Shown here piece by piece: positions 30,713 through 40,865 of a stretch of 64,000 nt of DNA. The DNA is taken from contig NZ_FOCV01000001.1 of NCBI RefSeq assembly GCF_900110205.1, positions 248,001 to 312,000 on the forward strand, read 5' to 3'. Origin of the DNA: Rhizobium tibeticum. GTDB taxonomy: Bacteria > Pseudomonadota > Alphaproteobacteria > Rhizobiales > Rhizobiaceae. Numbering within the stretch: the stretch's first letter is position 1; every line of letters begins with the position of its first letter. A program made the translations under genes and the position numbers. Under the pieces are notes generated by a model that was given only the letters and a program-made list of their open reading frames with translations, did no database searches and had not been told where the DNA came from.

Positions 30713-32011
30713 ATGACATCGCAAGAGAGATGGCAGAGCCCGATTGCGCCCGGCATTTCGTGGTATCAAACGACGATCGGCGAGCGACCGACTTACCCCG
30801 AAATGGACGGCTCGAAGAGCTGTGACGTCGCCATCATCGGCGGCGGCTATACCGGGCTGCAGGCGGCCTACAACCTTGCCAGGTCTGGCGTCTCGGTCGT
30901 TCTCATCGAGGCGTGCCGGTTTGGCGACGGCGCTTCCGGGCGCAATGGCGGCCAGCTCGGCACCGGACAGCGCTGGTGGCCGGAAGAGCTTGAGGACAAG
31001 ATCGGCTACGAGCGTTCGCGCGCGCTGTTCGATCTCGCCGAAGCCGCAAAACAACATCTCATGGATTTTGCCACCGACCATCAGATCGACATGGACTACA
31101 TGCCGGGGCAGATGAACGTGGCGCACAAGGAGAGCTACAAGCCGGACTACTACGAAAATGCCGAGATCGCGGCTATGCGCTACAACTACCCGCATATGCG
31201 CTTCATGGACAAAGCCGAAACCCAGGAACGGCTTGGCTCGACGCGCTACTATTGCGGCGTTCGCGACACCGGCACGGGCCATATCCACCCACTGAAACTG
31301 CTGATCGGCCTTGCCCGCGTTGCGGCCAATGCCGGCGCGCAAGTTTTCGAGATGACGAGCGCGACAGCGATTCGTCAGAGCAGCGGCAAGGTGATGATCG
31401 AGACGCCGAGGGGCACGATCACCGCCGACAGGGCACTGATCGCCTGCGACGGCTACATCGGCAATCTCGAACCGGTGACGGCAAGCCACGTGATGCCCAT
31501 TCGCTCCTTCATCGGCGCCACCGCTCCGCTCGACCGCTATCCGGAGGTGCTGTCGGGTGGCGAGGCCGTGGCCGACTCACGCTTCGTCGTGCGCTACTTC
31601 CGCAAGTCCAGGGACGGGCGGCTGCTCTTCGGCGGCCGGGAAGCCTATACGGCCGACAACCCGCGCGACATGACGCAGCACATCCGCCGACAGATTGCGG
31701 AGATCTACCCCGCGCTGCGGGATATCGAGATCACGCACGCCTGGGGGGGCTCGGTCGGCATCACTATGCCGCGGCAGCCCTTCGTGCGCGAGGTCATGCC
31801 TGGAGTGACGTCCATCGGCGGCTATTCCGGGCATGGCGTGATGCTGTCCAATTATTGCGGAAAGCTCTATGCTGAAACACTGCTTGGACGATCGGCGGAT
31901 TTAGAGCTCTTCAAATCGCTGGATATTCCGGCATTTCCGGGAGGTGCGGCCATGCGTGCTCCGCTGCTTTTCCTGGCGCTCTCCTGGTTTGCGCTGCGCG
32001 ACAAGTTTTAG
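30713..32011 (+). CDS. FAD-dependent amine/amino-acid oxidase (PuuB/OrdL-like)
   Basis: A 432-residue DAO-family flavoenzyme. The FAD dinucleotide fold is CDVAIIGGGYTGLQAAYNLA (about residues 37-56), followed by SGRNGGQLGTGQRWW and the late GYSGHGVMLSNYCGKL motif of this family. AAGGAGG overlaps the end of the ligase gene. PuuB oxidises gamma-glutamylputrescine to the aldehyde, releasing ammonia and peroxide, and the upstream PuuA-like gene supports that role here. An ending hydrophobic stretch (PLLFLALSWFAL) may be membrane-associated. Putrescine is the favoured substrate because the potFGHI transporter is nearby; other amines are possible. Confidence 0.85.
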   Translation: MTSQERWQSPIAPGISWYQTTIGERPTYPEMDGSKSCDVAIIGGGYTGLQAAYNLARSGVSVVLIEACRFGDGASGRNGGQLGTGQRWWPEELEDKIGYERSRALFDLAEAAKQHLMDFATDHQIDMDYMPGQMNVAHKESYKPDYYENAEIAAMRYNYPHMRFMDKAETQERLGSTRYYCGVRDTGTGHIHPLKLLIGLARVAANAGAQVFEMTSATAIRQSSGKVMIETPRGTITADRALIACDGYIGNLEPVTASHVMPIRSFIGATAPLDRYPEVLSGGEAVADSRFVVRYFRKSRDGRLLFGGREAYTADNPRDMTQHIRRQIAEIYPALRDIEITHAWGGSVGITMPRQPFVREVMPGVTSIGGYSGHGVMLSNYCGKLYAETLLGRSADLELFKSLDIPAFPGGAAMRAPLLFLALSWFALRDKF

Positions 32012-32144
32012 TCAGATTGCGGATTTCATCGCGCGGCAATTCGAACTAAAACCTCTTTCCGAGAGATTCATTGCGTCGCACACTGGCTTTTTTAAATCGA
32101 TTAGATTAAAGAGCCAATAACCCGTCTGATTGAGAGACATCCTC

Positions 32145-33620
32145 ATGAGCAGCCAAATCATCCCCGTTGAACCCTTTGATTATGTCGTTTTCGGCGGCAG
32201 CGGCGACCTTGCGGAACGCAAGTTGCTGCCGGCCCTTTACCATCGTCAGATCGAGGGGCAATTCTCCGAGCCGACCCGTATCATCGGCGCTTCGCGCAGC
32301 CCGCTTACGAACGAGGAATACCGCAAGTTTGCCCAGGACGCCCTGAAGGAGCATCTCAAGAAGGGTGAGTACGACGAGGCCGAGGTCGCGAAATTCCTGC
32401 AGCGCCTGTACTATGTGCCTGTCGATGCGCGTTCGGACGCCGGCTGGGATCAACTGAAAAAGCTTCTGGATGAGGGCAAGGATCGCGTGCGTGCCTTCTA
32501 CCTCGCCGTCGCGCCGGGCATCTTCAGCGACATCTCGCAGAAGATCCATGACCACAAGCTGATCACCAAGTCGACGCGCATTGTTGTCGAGAAGCCGATC
32601 GGCCGCGATCTCGCTTCCGCCCTGCAACTGAACGACACCATCGGCAAGGTCTTCAAGGAAGAACAGATCTTCCGTATCGACCACTACCTCGGCAAGGAAA
32701 CGGTGCAGAACCTGATGGCGCTGCGCTTTGCCAACGCGCTCTACGAGCCGCTGTGGAACGCCAACCATATCGACCACGTGCAGATCACGGTTGCCGAGTC
32801 CGTCGGTCTCGAGGGACGCGCTGGCTACTACGACACAGCAGGCGCACTGCGCGACATGGTGCAGAACCACATCATGCAGCTCGTCTGCCTCGTCGCGATG
32901 GAAGTTCCTTCCTCGATGGACTCCGAAGCCGTCCGCGACGAGAAGCTGAAGGTGCTGCGCGCATTGAAGCCGATCAACGCATCGAACGTCGAGACCAGCA
33001 CCGTTCGCGGCCAGTATCGCGCAGGCGCTTCCGGCAGTGGTCCAGTCAAGGGCTACCTGGAAGAGCTCGAAGGCGGCGTTTCGAACACCGAAACCTTCGT
33101 TGCCATCAAGGCCGAGATCGGCAACTGGCGCTGGGCCGGCGTTCCCTTCTACATCCGCACCGGCAAGCGTCTTGCCGGTCGCATGTCGGAGATCGTCATC
33201 ACCTTCAAGCCGATCCCGCACTCGGTCTTCGACCAATCCGCCGGCCGTATCAACCAGAACCAGCTCATCATTCGCCTGCAGCCTGACGAAGGCGTCAAGC
33301 AGTCACTGATGATCAAGGATCCAGGTCCGGGCGGCATGCGTCTTCGCAACGTTTCGCTCGACATGAGCTTTGCCGAGTCCTTCTCGGTGCGCAACCCGGA
33401 TGCTTACGAGCGCCTGCTGATGGACGTCATCCGTTCCAACCAGACGCTCTTCATGCGCCGCGACGAAGTGGAGGCTGCATGGCAGTGGGTGGACCCGATC
33501 CTCAAGGGTTGGGAAACGACCGGGCAGAAGGTTCAGGGCTATACCGCCGGCACCTGGGGGCCAAGCCAATCGATCGCGCTCATCGAGCGTGACGGCCGCA
33601 CCTGGCACGACAACCTGTAG
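32145..33620 (+). CDS. zwf: Glucose-6-phosphate 1-dehydrogenase
   Basis: A 491-residue enzyme oxidising glucose-6-phosphate to 6-phosphogluconolactone with NADP. The N-terminal coenzyme loop is GGSGDLAERKLLPALY and the active-site motif RIDHYLGKE is intact (about residue 182), with the C-terminal PDEGVKQSLMIKDPG. I start at the ATG at 32145; a TTG at 32130 would add five residues. First gene of zwf-pgl-edd, which feeds sugars into the Entner-Doudoroff route, the main glycolytic path in rhizobia. The agl sugar-uptake genes lie 4 kb to the right. Confidence 0.97.
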   Translation: MSSQIIPVEPFDYVVFGGSGDLAERKLLPALYHRQIEGQFSEPTRIIGASRSPLTNEEYRKFAQDALKEHLKKGEYDEAEVAKFLQRLYYVPVDARSDAGWDQLKKLLDEGKDRVRAFYLAVAPGIFSDISQKIHDHKLITKSTRIVVEKPIGRDLASALQLNDTIGKVFKEEQIFRIDHYLGKETVQNLMALRFANALYEPLWNANHIDHVQITVAESVGLEGRAGYYDTAGALRDMVQNHIMQLVCLVAMEVPSSMDSEAVRDEKLKVLRALKPINASNVETSTVRGQYRAGASGSGPVKGYLEELEGGVSNTETFVAIKAEIGNWRWAGVPFYIRTGKRLAGRMSEIVITFKPIPHSVFDQSAGRINQNQLIIRLQPDEGVKQSLMIKDPGPGGMRLRNVSLDMSFAESFSVRNPDAYERLLMDVIRSNQTLFMRRDEVEAAWQWVDPILKGWETTGQKVQGYTAGTWGPSQSIALIERDGRTWHDNL

Positions 33621-33631
33621 GATCAAAGACG

Positions 33632-34330
33632 ATGGCAGCGACGATGCATGCTTTTGCCAACGGCGCAGAACTGGCTCGCAACCTAGCAGACAAAGTCGCT
33701 GCGTCGCTTTCCGCGGCCATCGACGCACGCGGAGCGGCGACATTTGCCGTTTCCGGCGGCTCGACGCCGAAGCTCTTCTTCCAGGAGCTTTCGGCGCGTG
33801 ATCTCGACTGGACGAAAGTGACCATCACGTTGGTCGACGAACGTTTCGTGCCTGCGGACAATCCGCGCTCGAACCATCTGCTGGTGGTCGAAAACCTGCT
33901 GCAGAACAAGGCGAAGGCCGCGCACTTCCTGCCGCTGTACCAGGCGGCAGCGTCGGTCGAGGACGCGGCGAAGCTTGCGACGGAGGCGACCGCTTCGATC
34001 AGCAATCCCTTTGACGTTGCGATCCTCGGGATGGGGGGTGACGGCCACACGGCCTCATTCTTCCCGGGTGGCAGCAATCTGAAGGTCGCCCTCGACGCTG
34101 GGACGCCGCGTGGTATCATTACCATGGAGGCGGACGGCGCGGGCGAGCCGCGGCTCACCTTCACCTTCTCCAGCCTTCAGGATGCAAGGCTGCTCGTGCT
34201 TCATATCGAAGGCGAGAGCAAGAAGGGCGTCCTGACGAAGGCCGAGGGCGCCGGCGAAGAGGCAGACATGCCGATCCGCGCCATCCTGCGGCGAGCAACG
34301 AGCTCGGTCGAAGTCTACTGGGCTCCATAA
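33632..34330 (+). CDS. pgl: 6-phosphogluconolactonase
   Basis: A 232-residue lactonase that opens 6-phosphogluconolactone to 6-phosphogluconate. Motifs: [13 protein letters not shown] (about residue 37) and VDERFVP, both typical of the family, and [14 protein letters not shown]. Start is 11 bases after the zwf stop with GGATC just upstream, so it belongs to the same operon. Length matches the S. meliloti enzyme in memory. Confidence 0.96.
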   Translation: MAATMHAFANGAELARNLADKVAASLSAAIDARGAATFAVSGGSTPKLFFQELSARDLDWTKVTITLVDERFVPADNPRSNHLLVVENLLQNKAKAAHFLPLYQAAASVEDAAKLATEATASISNPFDVAILGMGGDGHTASFFPGGSNLKVALDAGTPRGIITMEADGAGEPRLTFTFSSLQDARLLVLHIEGESKKGVLTKAEGAGEEADMPIRAILRRATSSVEVYWAP

Positions 34331-34389
34331 GCCTTCGGGCAGCAAGCCGCGAACGAACATTGAAGAGCAACCAAGGCAGGATACCTCCC

Positions 34390-36210
34390 ATGTCCGCTAA
34401 TGCACGCATTTCTGCGATCACCGCCCGCATTGTCGAACGATCGAAACCGACGCGCGGACTCTATCTGGAGCGCCTGCGCAACGCGACATCCAAGGGCGTA
34501 AGCCGCTCGATCCTTGGTTGCGCCAATCTCGCACACGGATTCGCGGTCTGTTCCCCCGCCGAGAAGGACGCACTCGCGGGCGACCGCGTACCCAATCTCG
34601 GTATCATCACCTCCTACAATGATATGCTTTCCGCGCACCAGCCGTTCGAGCACTATCCGGCGATCATTCGCAAGGCAGCGGCGGAAGCCGGCGGCATCGC
34701 GCAGGTGGCCGGTGGTGTTCCTGCCATGTGCGACGGCGTCACCCAGGGACAGCCGGGCATGGAGCTCTCGCTGTTTTCCCGCGACCTGATCGCCATGGCT
34801 GCCGGCGTCGGCCTCTCCCATAATATGTTCGATGCTGCGCTCTTCCTCGGGGTCTGCGACAAGATCGTACCGGGTCTCGTCATTGCCGCCCTCTCCTTCG
34901 GCCATCTGCCGGCCATCTTCGTGCCTGCCGGCCCGATGACGACCGGTCTTCCGAACGACGAGAAGTCGCGCGTGCGACAGCTCTATGCCGAAGGCAAGGT
35001 CGGACGCGCCGAACTGCTGCAGGCGGAATCGAAGTCGTACCACGGCCCAGGCACCTGCACGTTCTACGGCACTGCCAATTCGAACCAGATGCTGATGGAG
35101 ATCATGGGCTTCCATATGCCCGGCTCCTCCTTCATCAATCCGGGCACGCCGCTGCGCGAAGCCTTTACGCGCGAGGCGGCCAAGCGGGCGCTGGCGATCA
35201 CCGCACAGGGCAACGAATTCACGCCAGCTGGCGAGATGATCGACGAACGCTCGATCGTCAACGGCGTCGTCGGCCTTCATGCCACCGGGGGTTCTACGAA
35301 CCACACGCTGCATCTCGTCGCCATGGCGCGGGCAGCGGGCATCCAGCTAACCTGGCAGGATATCGCCGAGCTTTCCGAAATGGTGCCGCTGCTGGCGCGC
35401 GTCTATCCGAACGGCCTTGCTGATGTGAACCACTTCCACGCGGCCGGCGGCATGGGCTTCCTCATCAAGGAACTGCTTAAGCACGGCATGCTGCACGACG
35501 ACGTGCGCACCGTCTTCGGCCATGGCCTGCAGGCCTACACCATCGATCCCCGCCTCGGCGACGACGGCACGATCGTGCGCGAACCGGCGCCGGAAAAAAG
35601 CGTCGACCCCAAGGTGCTCGCCAGCATCGAGGCGCCGTTTCAGGCCAATGGCGGCCTGAAGATGCTCCGCGGCAATCTCGGCAAGGCCGTCATCAAGATC
35701 TCGGCGGTCAAGCAGGACCGGCACGTCATTGAAGCACCGGCCGTCGTCTTCCACAGCCAGCAGGAACTGCAGGACGCCTTCAAGGAAGGCAAGCTCAACA
35801 AGGACTTCGTCGCCGTCGTGCGCTTCCAGGGTCCGAAGGCGAACGGCATGCCCGAACTGCACAAGCTGACGCCGCCGCTCGGCGTGCTGCAGGACCGCGG
35901 CTTCCGTGTCGCGCTGCTGACCGACGGCCGCATGTCGGGCGCATCAGGAAAGGTGCCGGCAGCAATCCACGTGACGCCGGAGGCTGTCGATGGCGGCCCG
36001 ATCGCGCGGATCAAGGATGGCGACATCATTCGCCTCGATGCGATCGCGGGCACCCTGGAAGTTCTGGTCGATGCCGCCGACATGGCTGAGCGCGAGCCCG
36101 TGGTCGCCGATCTTTCCGACAACGAATTCGGCATGGGCCGCGACCTGTTTGCTCCCTTCCGCCGCGCCGTTGGCCCTTCGGATCGCGGTGCAAGCGTGCT
36201 GTTCCACTGA
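34390..36210 (+). CDS. edd: Phosphogluconate dehydratase (Entner-Doudoroff)
   Basis: A 606-residue member of the IlvD/Edd family that dehydrates 6-phosphogluconate to KDPG. Iron-sulfur cluster and active-site regions include [20 protein letters not shown], the cysteine in [14 protein letters not shown] and the late [21 protein letters not shown] use the ATG at 34390 (AGGCAGGA 7 bases upstream); a ten-codon extension has no site. It is 59 bases from pgl, still the same operon. The aldolase gene (eda) is not adjacent and must lie elsewhere. A strong hairpin ends the operon. Confidence 0.97.
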   Translation: MSANARISAITARIVERSKPTRGLYLERLRNATSKGVSRSILGCANLAHGFAVCSPAEKDALAGDRVPNLGIITSYNDMLSAHQPFEHYPAIIRKAAAEAGGIAQVAGGVPAMCDGVTQGQPGMELSLFSRDLIAMAAGVGLSHNMFDAALFLGVCDKIVPGLVIAALSFGHLPAIFVPAGPMTTGLPNDEKSRVRQLYAEGKVGRAELLQAESKSYHGPGTCTFYGTANSNQMLMEIMGFHMPGSSFINPGTPLREAFTREAAKRALAITAQGNEFTPAGEMIDERSIVNGVVGLHATGGSTNHTLHLVAMARAAGIQLTWQDIAELSEMVPLLARVYPNGLADVNHFHAAGGMGFLIKELLKHGMLHDDVRTVFGHGLQAYTIDPRLGDDGTIVREPAPEKSVDPKVLASIEAPFQANGGLKMLRGNLGKAVIKISAVKQDRHVIEAPAVVFHSQQELQDAFKEGKLNKDFVAVVRFQGPKANGMPELHKLTPPLGVLQDRGFRVALLTDGRMSGASGKVPAAIHVTPEAVDGGPIARIKDGDIIRLDAIAGTLEVLVDAADMAEREPVVADLSDNEFGMGRDLFAPFRRAVGPSDRGASVLFH

Positions 36211-36236
36211 GCCGCAACGTGGCGCTAAAAAACAGC

Positions 36237-36267
36237 AAAGCCCGCGAGGAGATGACTCGCGGGCTTT
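36237..36267. terminator. Bidirectional terminator between edd and the PilZ-like gene
   Basis: Perfect 12-base-pair stem AAAGCCCGCGAG/CTCGCGGGCTTT with a 7-base loop. The minus strand is followed by a T-rich stretch (GCTGTTTTTT), so it best ends the PilZ-like transcript, and it lies 26 bases after edd as well. Confidence 0.85.
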
Positions 36268-36288
36268 GTCGTTCGATGCGTCGAGAAA

Positions 36289-36642
36289 TCAGGCGCGAAT
36301 GTCGAGCACGCGATCGCGGTGCGCCGGGTGAGTGCTGTAAACAAAGATCTTGTTGAGTTCCTTGTCATTCAGCATCCGCAGAAAGCGGACTTCGATCGTG
36401 TTGTTGGCATTCACCCGCATCAGCATACAGCCGACCTTGGTGATGCGGGCATCCGGGATATCGAGATAGAACTGCTTCGGAAGGGCGTATTGCGTGAGCA
36501 GTGCAAGGACCGCGGTGCTCTTCGAAATGCGAATGATGTCGCATCGCCGGGACGCCATGTGCATGACGCCCTTCTCGGTATACTCGATGCGTGCGGCGTT
36601 CATCGTATCCTCCATCTTGAACCGCACTTCGCGGTCGTACAT
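36289..36642 (-). CDS. PilZ-like domain protein, degenerate
   Basis: A 117-residue protein resembling a PilZ domain: RRCDIIRISKSTAVLAL, then LPKQFYLDIPD and a later strand TIEVRFLRML. PilZ domains normally bind c-di-GMP through RxxxR and (D/N)xSxxG; here RxxxR is not evident and the second motif reads RISKSTA without the glycine, so binding is doubtful. I start at 36642 because AGAGGA lies 7 bases upstream; the frame could begin at 36723. It sits alone between the Entner-Doudoroff and agl operons. Unknown function, perhaps a protein-interaction adaptor. Confidence 0.7.
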   Translation of the reverse strand: MYDREVRFKMEDTMNAARIEYTEKGVMHMASRRCDIIRISKSTAVLALLTQYALPKQFYLDIPDARITKVGCMLMRVNANNTIEVRFLRMLNDKELNKIFVYSTHPAHRDRVLDIRA

Positions 36643-36843
36643 GAAGGATTCCTCTTTGTTCAGAAAGTGCCCGGAAGGCATTGGACTGGATGGCGCCACC
36701 GCCGTATTCCCCTCGATACTCAATGAGGAAATACTAGCGGGCGATGCTTAACAGAAGGTGAGAATAGTTTCGATTTCGACCGCGATACACTCAGAAAGAC
36801 ACAGCGGATTTTCGAGAAAAATTCCGTTTGCGACTAAATGCAC

Positions 36844-36888
36844 AAAACAAGCCCGGGCAACATGATATGCTGTCCGGGCTTGTTTTTT
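36844..36888. terminator. Bidirectional terminator after aglK
   Basis: A 13-base-pair stem, AAAACAAGCCCGG (36844-36856) with CCGGGCTTGTTTT (36874-36886), and a 17-base loop. T runs follow on both strands. It lies 21 bases after the aglK stop and closes the agl operon. Confidence 0.88.
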
Positions 36889-36909
36889 GTTGTTGGCCGC
36901 AAAGCGATT

Positions 36910-38001
36910 TTATCTACGGTACGTGCGACCGTCCGCATCAAAGAGATGCAGCTTGGAACGGTCGGCCGAGAAGTGCATCTTCTGGCCCTTCCTGACGTCG
37001 TAAATGCCTGGCAGCTTGACGATGATCGGTTCGCCCGGAACGAGGCCCTCGATGTAGAGAAGCGTCACTTCGCCGAGCGCCTCAACAATCGAAACTTCGC
37101 CCTCGAAGAGGTAGTCATCACCGGCACCGGCAATGCGCAGATCTTCAGGACGAACGCCGAAGCTTGCGGTCTTGCCCTTCTCGGAGGCGGCCGTCGGAAG
37201 GTCCAATGTCACCGATTTGCCGCCTGTCAGGGTCACCGTCGTCGTATTGCCAACCTCGGTGATGGTAGACGGAATGACATTCATGGCCGGAGAGCCGATG
37301 AACTTGGCAACGAAGAGGTTTGCCGGACGCTCATAGAGTTCCAGCGGCGCGCCCACCTGCTCGATATTGCCGGCGGACAGGACGACGATGCGGTCAGCAA
37401 GCGTCATCGCCTCCACCTGGTCATGCGTGACATAGATCATCGTCGTGTCCGCCATCTGCTCGTTGAGACGGGCGATCTCGATGCGGGTCGCGACACGAAG
37501 CGCTGCGTCGAGGTTCGACAGCGGCTCGTCGAAGAGGAAAACCTTGGGGTTGCGGCAGATGGCGCGGCCGATTGCGACGCGCTGACGCTGACCGCCGGAG
37601 AGCGCCTTCGGCAGGCGATCGAGATACCTGGTGAGCTGCAGGCTTTCGGCCGCGGCACGAACGCGGCGATCGATCTCCTGCTTGCTTTCACCGGCGATCT
37701 TCATGCCGAACGCCATGTTGTCGTAGACGGTCATATGCGGATAGAGCGCATAGGACTGGAACACCATGGCGATGCCGCGCTTGGAGGGAGGGACATCGTT
37801 GACCAGCTGGCCGTCGATATACATGTCGCCGCCGGTAATGTTCTCCAAGCCGGCAATCATGCGCAACAGAGTGGATTTGCCGCAGCCCGAAGGACCGACG
37901 AACACAACGAACTCGCCCTCCTTGATCTCCAGATCGATCCCGTGGAGAACATCCACGGAACCGTAGGATTTGCGAATATCCTTGAGCGTCAGTCCAGTCA
38001 T
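36910..38001 (-). CDS. aglK: Alpha-glucoside ABC transporter ATPase AglK
   Basis: A 363-residue sugar-type (MalK/UgpC) ATPase powering uptake by AglEFG. Walker A GPSGCGKST (about residue 37), signature LSGGQRQRVAIGRAI, Walker B FLFDEPLSNLD and the TOBE domain (about 240-363) are intact. GGAGGAGG lies 7 bases before the ATG at 38001. Last gene of the operon, 20 bases after aglA. In S. meliloti this operon handles sucrose, maltose and trehalose. MalK-type ATPases are often shared between sugar importers. Confidence 0.95.
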   Translation of the reverse strand: MTGLTLKDIRKSYGSVDVLHGIDLEIKEGEFVVFVGPSGCGKSTLLRMIAGLENITGGDMYIDGQLVNDVPPSKRGIAMVFQSYALYPHMTVYDNMAFGMKIAGESKQEIDRRVRAAAESLQLTRYLDRLPKALSGGQRQRVAIGRAICRNPKVFLFDEPLSNLDAALRVATRIEIARLNEQMADTTMIYVTHDQVEAMTLADRIVVLSAGNIEQVGAPLELYERPANLFVAKFIGSPAMNVIPSTITEVGNTTTVTLTGGKSVTLDLPTAASEKGKTASFGVRPEDLRIAGAGDDYLFEGEVSIVEALGEVTLLYIEGLVPGEPIIVKLPGIYDVRKGQKMHFSADRSKLHLFDADGRTYRR

Positions 38002-38021
38002 TAATTCCTCCTCCTGAATCG

Positions 38022-39674
38022 TCAGGCGAGACGAGCAAAGTATGCTCCCCACGCCGGAATATCGATCTTCTCACCGTAGTTATTGCTGACGAAACCGTGG
38101 CCCGTCAACGCCTGCCAATCACCGGCAGGCAAAACGACCGCGCCTTCGGCAGCGCTCATGTTGAAGACGCAGAGCAGCTTTTCGTTGCCATACTCGCGCA
38201 CGAAGAGCAGCACGTCGTCCTGCGGCTCCATGAACTCGATCTCGCCCTTGGCGAAGGCCGGGTGCTGCTTGCGGAAGGCAAGGAAGCGACGATAGTGCTC
38301 GAGCACAGAGGTCTCGTCGCCCTGCTGGACGCTGACAGCGCGCAGGATGTGCTCGACCGGAACCGGCAGCCATGGCGTGACGGTCGAGAAGCCGCCCTGG
38401 GTGACCTGACTGTCCCATACCATCGGCGTGCGGCAACCATCACGCCCCTTGAATTCCGGCCAGAACTGGATGCCGTAAGGATCCTGCAGGTCCTGATAGG
38501 CAAGATCGGCTTCGGTCAGGCCGAGTTCCTCGCCCTGATAAAGGCAGACCGAACCGCGCAGCGTCATCAGCAGTGATGCATACTGCTTGGCAAAAGCGTC
38601 GTGATCGGCGACCAGTGATCCCCAGCGGCTGACATGGCGCATGACATCATGGTTGGAGAAGGCCCAGCAGGCCCAGCCATCCGGCGCGGCCGCCGCGAAG
38701 TCTTCCATGACCTCCTCGACACGTTCGGGAGACAAGGGATCCGGCGCCAGGAACTCGAAGGCATAGCACATATGCATCTTGTCGTTGCCGGAGGTGTATT
38801 CTCCGACGATCTCCAGCCCACGCTGGCTATCGCCCACTTCGCCGACGGCAGCAATTGCCGGAAACTCTTCGAGCACGGCGCGGAATCGCTTCAGGAACGC
38901 CAGATTCTCCGGCCGGTTCTTGTCGTAGACATGTTCCTGGAAGTTGTAGGGATTGACCGCCGGAGCCGTCGACGCGTTGCGGCGCTCGGGAACAAGCGCC
39001 GGATTGTCGCGCAGTTCCTTGTCGTGGAAGTAGAAGTTGATCGTATCGAGACGGAAGCCATCGACGCCGCGCTTCAACCAGAAGCGGACGACATCCAGCA
39101 GCCGGTCCTGAACCTCGGGATTGTGCAGGTTCATATCAGGCTGCGACGTCAGAAAATTGTGCATGTAATACTGCATGCGCGTCGGGTCCCACGCCCATGC
39201 GGAACCGCCAAAGATCGACAGCCAGTTGTTCGGCGGCGTGCCATCCGGCTTGGCATCGGCCCAAACATACCAATCCGCCTTGGCGTTCGTCTTACTGGTG
39301 CGGCTTTCGACGAACCAGGGATGCTGGTCGGAGCTGTGCGAAATGACAAGATCGATCATCACGCGAATGCCGAGGCGATGGGCCTCAGCGATCAGCGTGT
39401 CGAAATCCACCAGCGTGCCGAAGATCTGATCGACGTTCTCGTAGTCGGAAACGTCATAGCCGAAATCGCGCATCGGCGAGGTGAAGAAGGGCGAGATCCA
39501 GATCGCGTCGGCGCCGAGGGCTGCGACATGCGGCAGGCGGGCGGTGATGCCCTTCAGGTCGCCGATGCCGTCGCCGTTGGAGTCCTGGTAGGAGCGTGGG
39601 TAGATCTGATAGATCACCGCGCCACGCCACCAGTCCTTGTCGGCCGTCAAAATGGATTGGGATGCCATGCTCAT
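38022..39674 (-). CDS. aglA: Alpha-glucosidase AglA (GH13)
   Basis: A 550-residue glycoside hydrolase of family 13 that splits sucrose, maltose or trehalose-type alpha-glucosides inside the cell. The four GH13 regions are visible: VMIDLVISHSSDQHPW, GFRLDTINF (nucleophile Asp), AAVGEVGD (acid/base Glu) and FSNHDVMRH (third acid). No signal peptide, so it acts in the cytoplasm on imported sugar. The start at 39674 (AGGAAAC upstream) begins MSMASQSILTADKDWWRGAV. It sits between aglG and aglK. Sugar range is inferred from the S. meliloti operon. Confidence 0.96.
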   Translation of the reverse strand: MSMASQSILTADKDWWRGAVIYQIYPRSYQDSNGDGIGDLKGITARLPHVAALGADAIWISPFFTSPMRDFGYDVSDYENVDQIFGTLVDFDTLIAEAHRLGIRVMIDLVISHSSDQHPWFVESRTSKTNAKADWYVWADAKPDGTPPNNWLSIFGGSAWAWDPTRMQYYMHNFLTSQPDMNLHNPEVQDRLLDVVRFWLKRGVDGFRLDTINFYFHDKELRDNPALVPERRNASTAPAVNPYNFQEHVYDKNRPENLAFLKRFRAVLEEFPAIAAVGEVGDSQRGLEIVGEYTSGNDKMHMCYAFEFLAPDPLSPERVEEVMEDFAAAAPDGWACWAFSNHDVMRHVSRWGSLVADHDAFAKQYASLLMTLRGSVCLYQGEELGLTEADLAYQDLQDPYGIQFWPEFKGRDGCRTPMVWDSQVTQGGFSTVTPWLPVPVEHILRAVSVQQGDETSVLEHYRRFLAFRKQHPAFAKGEIEFMEPQDDVLLFVREYGNEKLLCVFNMSAAEGAVVLPAGDWQALTGHGFVSNNYGEKIDIPAWGAYFARLA

Positions 39675-39700
39675 GTTTCCTGTTGGATGCTCTTGGGTTG

Positions 39701-40864
39701 CTAACCGCCCTTGACCGAGCCCGCAAGCAGACCACGCACCAGATAGCGCTGCAAGCCAAAGAACACGAGCAGCGGTACGACAATGGTGACGAAGGCCGAG
39801 GCCGTCAGGATTTCCCAATTGCCCCCCCGCGAGCCGAGCAGCGCGTTCAACGCCCCGGTGAGCACGAGATGATCCCTGTCGGTGCCAAGGAAGACCATGG
39901 CGACAAGCAGGTCGTTCCACACCCACAGGAACTGGAAGATCGCAAAGGATGCGAGCGCAGGGAAGGACAAGGGCAGTACGATACGGGTGAAGATTTCGAA
40001 GTCGCTGGCGCCGTCGACGCGCGCCGATTCGATGATCTCCTTCGGGAGGCCGGCGATATAGGCCCGCAGCAGATAAATGGCGAGCGGCATGCCGAAGGCA
40101 GTGTGCGCAAACCAGATGCCGGGATAGGTTTTCGACGGCGCGTCGAGCAGCGACCCAATGCCGTTGTAAAGCCGCAGAAGCGGGATGAGCGACATCTGCA
40201 ACGGCACGACGATGAGGCCGACGACAAGCGCGATCAAAAGGGCCCGGCCCGGGAACTCCATCCAGCTCAGTGCGTAGGCCGCGAAGGCGGCGATGAGGAT
40301 CGGGATGATCGTCGCCGGGATGGTGACGGTCAGCGAGTTGATGAAGGACTGGCCGATCCCCTCGCTGGTGAGAACGTTCTTATAGTTCTGCAAGGTGAAT
40401 TCCGGCGGCGTCGCGACCGAAATGTAGACGCGCCGGCCGCCGTCATCTGGACCAAAGGCGGCAGTCTTCGTGTAGCGATAGCTGCCGTCATCGTTGACGG
40501 TGAGTGAGAGTCCGTCGCCAAGGTCGGCTGTTTCGCCGGCCTTGTATGCGGCCGGTTGCTGGACACGCGTGCCGAACGCCCTGATGGAGCGGCCCTGCTG
40601 TCCCTCGAGAACATTGCCAGCGATGACGTAAACTGTCCCGTCCTGCTTCTGCTGGTCCGGCTGCCCAAGGCGAGCCGCCACTGTTCGGGAGGAGCCGACG
40701 AAGGCCGTCCACCAGCCGGAAGAAACGAGCTGGTCCTTGTCTCGCAGAGCACTGACGAAGATGCCGAGCGTCGGTATCAGCCAGATGATGACGATGACGA
40801 GCACCGCGAAGTGAACGAAGAGGCGGGCCGGGCCGATCTTGAAGAAACTTCCTGACAAGGTCAT
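39701..40864 (-). CDS. aglG: Alpha-glucoside ABC permease AglG
   Basis: A 387-residue MalG-type permease. TM1 (about residues 15-40) is followed by a periplasmic insert of about 120 residues with a beta-strand look (TVYVIAGNVLEGQQ..., LSLTVNDDGSYRYT). Five more helices follow, with the EAA loop PKEIIESARVDGASDFEIFT. Start at 40864 is 1 base after the aglF stop and has GGGAGG in the aglF tail, so translation is coupled. Insert size is uncommon for a G-type permease. Partner of AglF. Confidence 0.92.
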   Translation of the reverse strand: MTLSGSFFKIGPARLFVHFAVLVIVIIWLIPTLGIFVSALRDKDQLVSSGWWTAFVGSSRTVAARLGQPDQQKQDGTVYVIAGNVLEGQQGRSIRAFGTRVQQPAAYKAGETADLGDGLSLTVNDDGSYRYTKTAAFGPDDGGRRVYISVATPPEFTLQNYKNVLTSEGIGQSFINSLTVTIPATIIPILIAAFAAYALSWMEFPGRALLIALVVGLIVVPLQMSLIPLLRLYNGIGSLLDAPSKTYPGIWFAHTAFGMPLAIYLLRAYIAGLPKEIIESARVDGASDFEIFTRIVLPLSFPALASFAIFQFLWVWNDLLVAMVFLGTDRDHLVLTGALNALLGSRGGNWEILTASAFVTIVVPLLVFFGLQRYLVRGLLAGSVKGG

Positions 40865-40865
40865 C

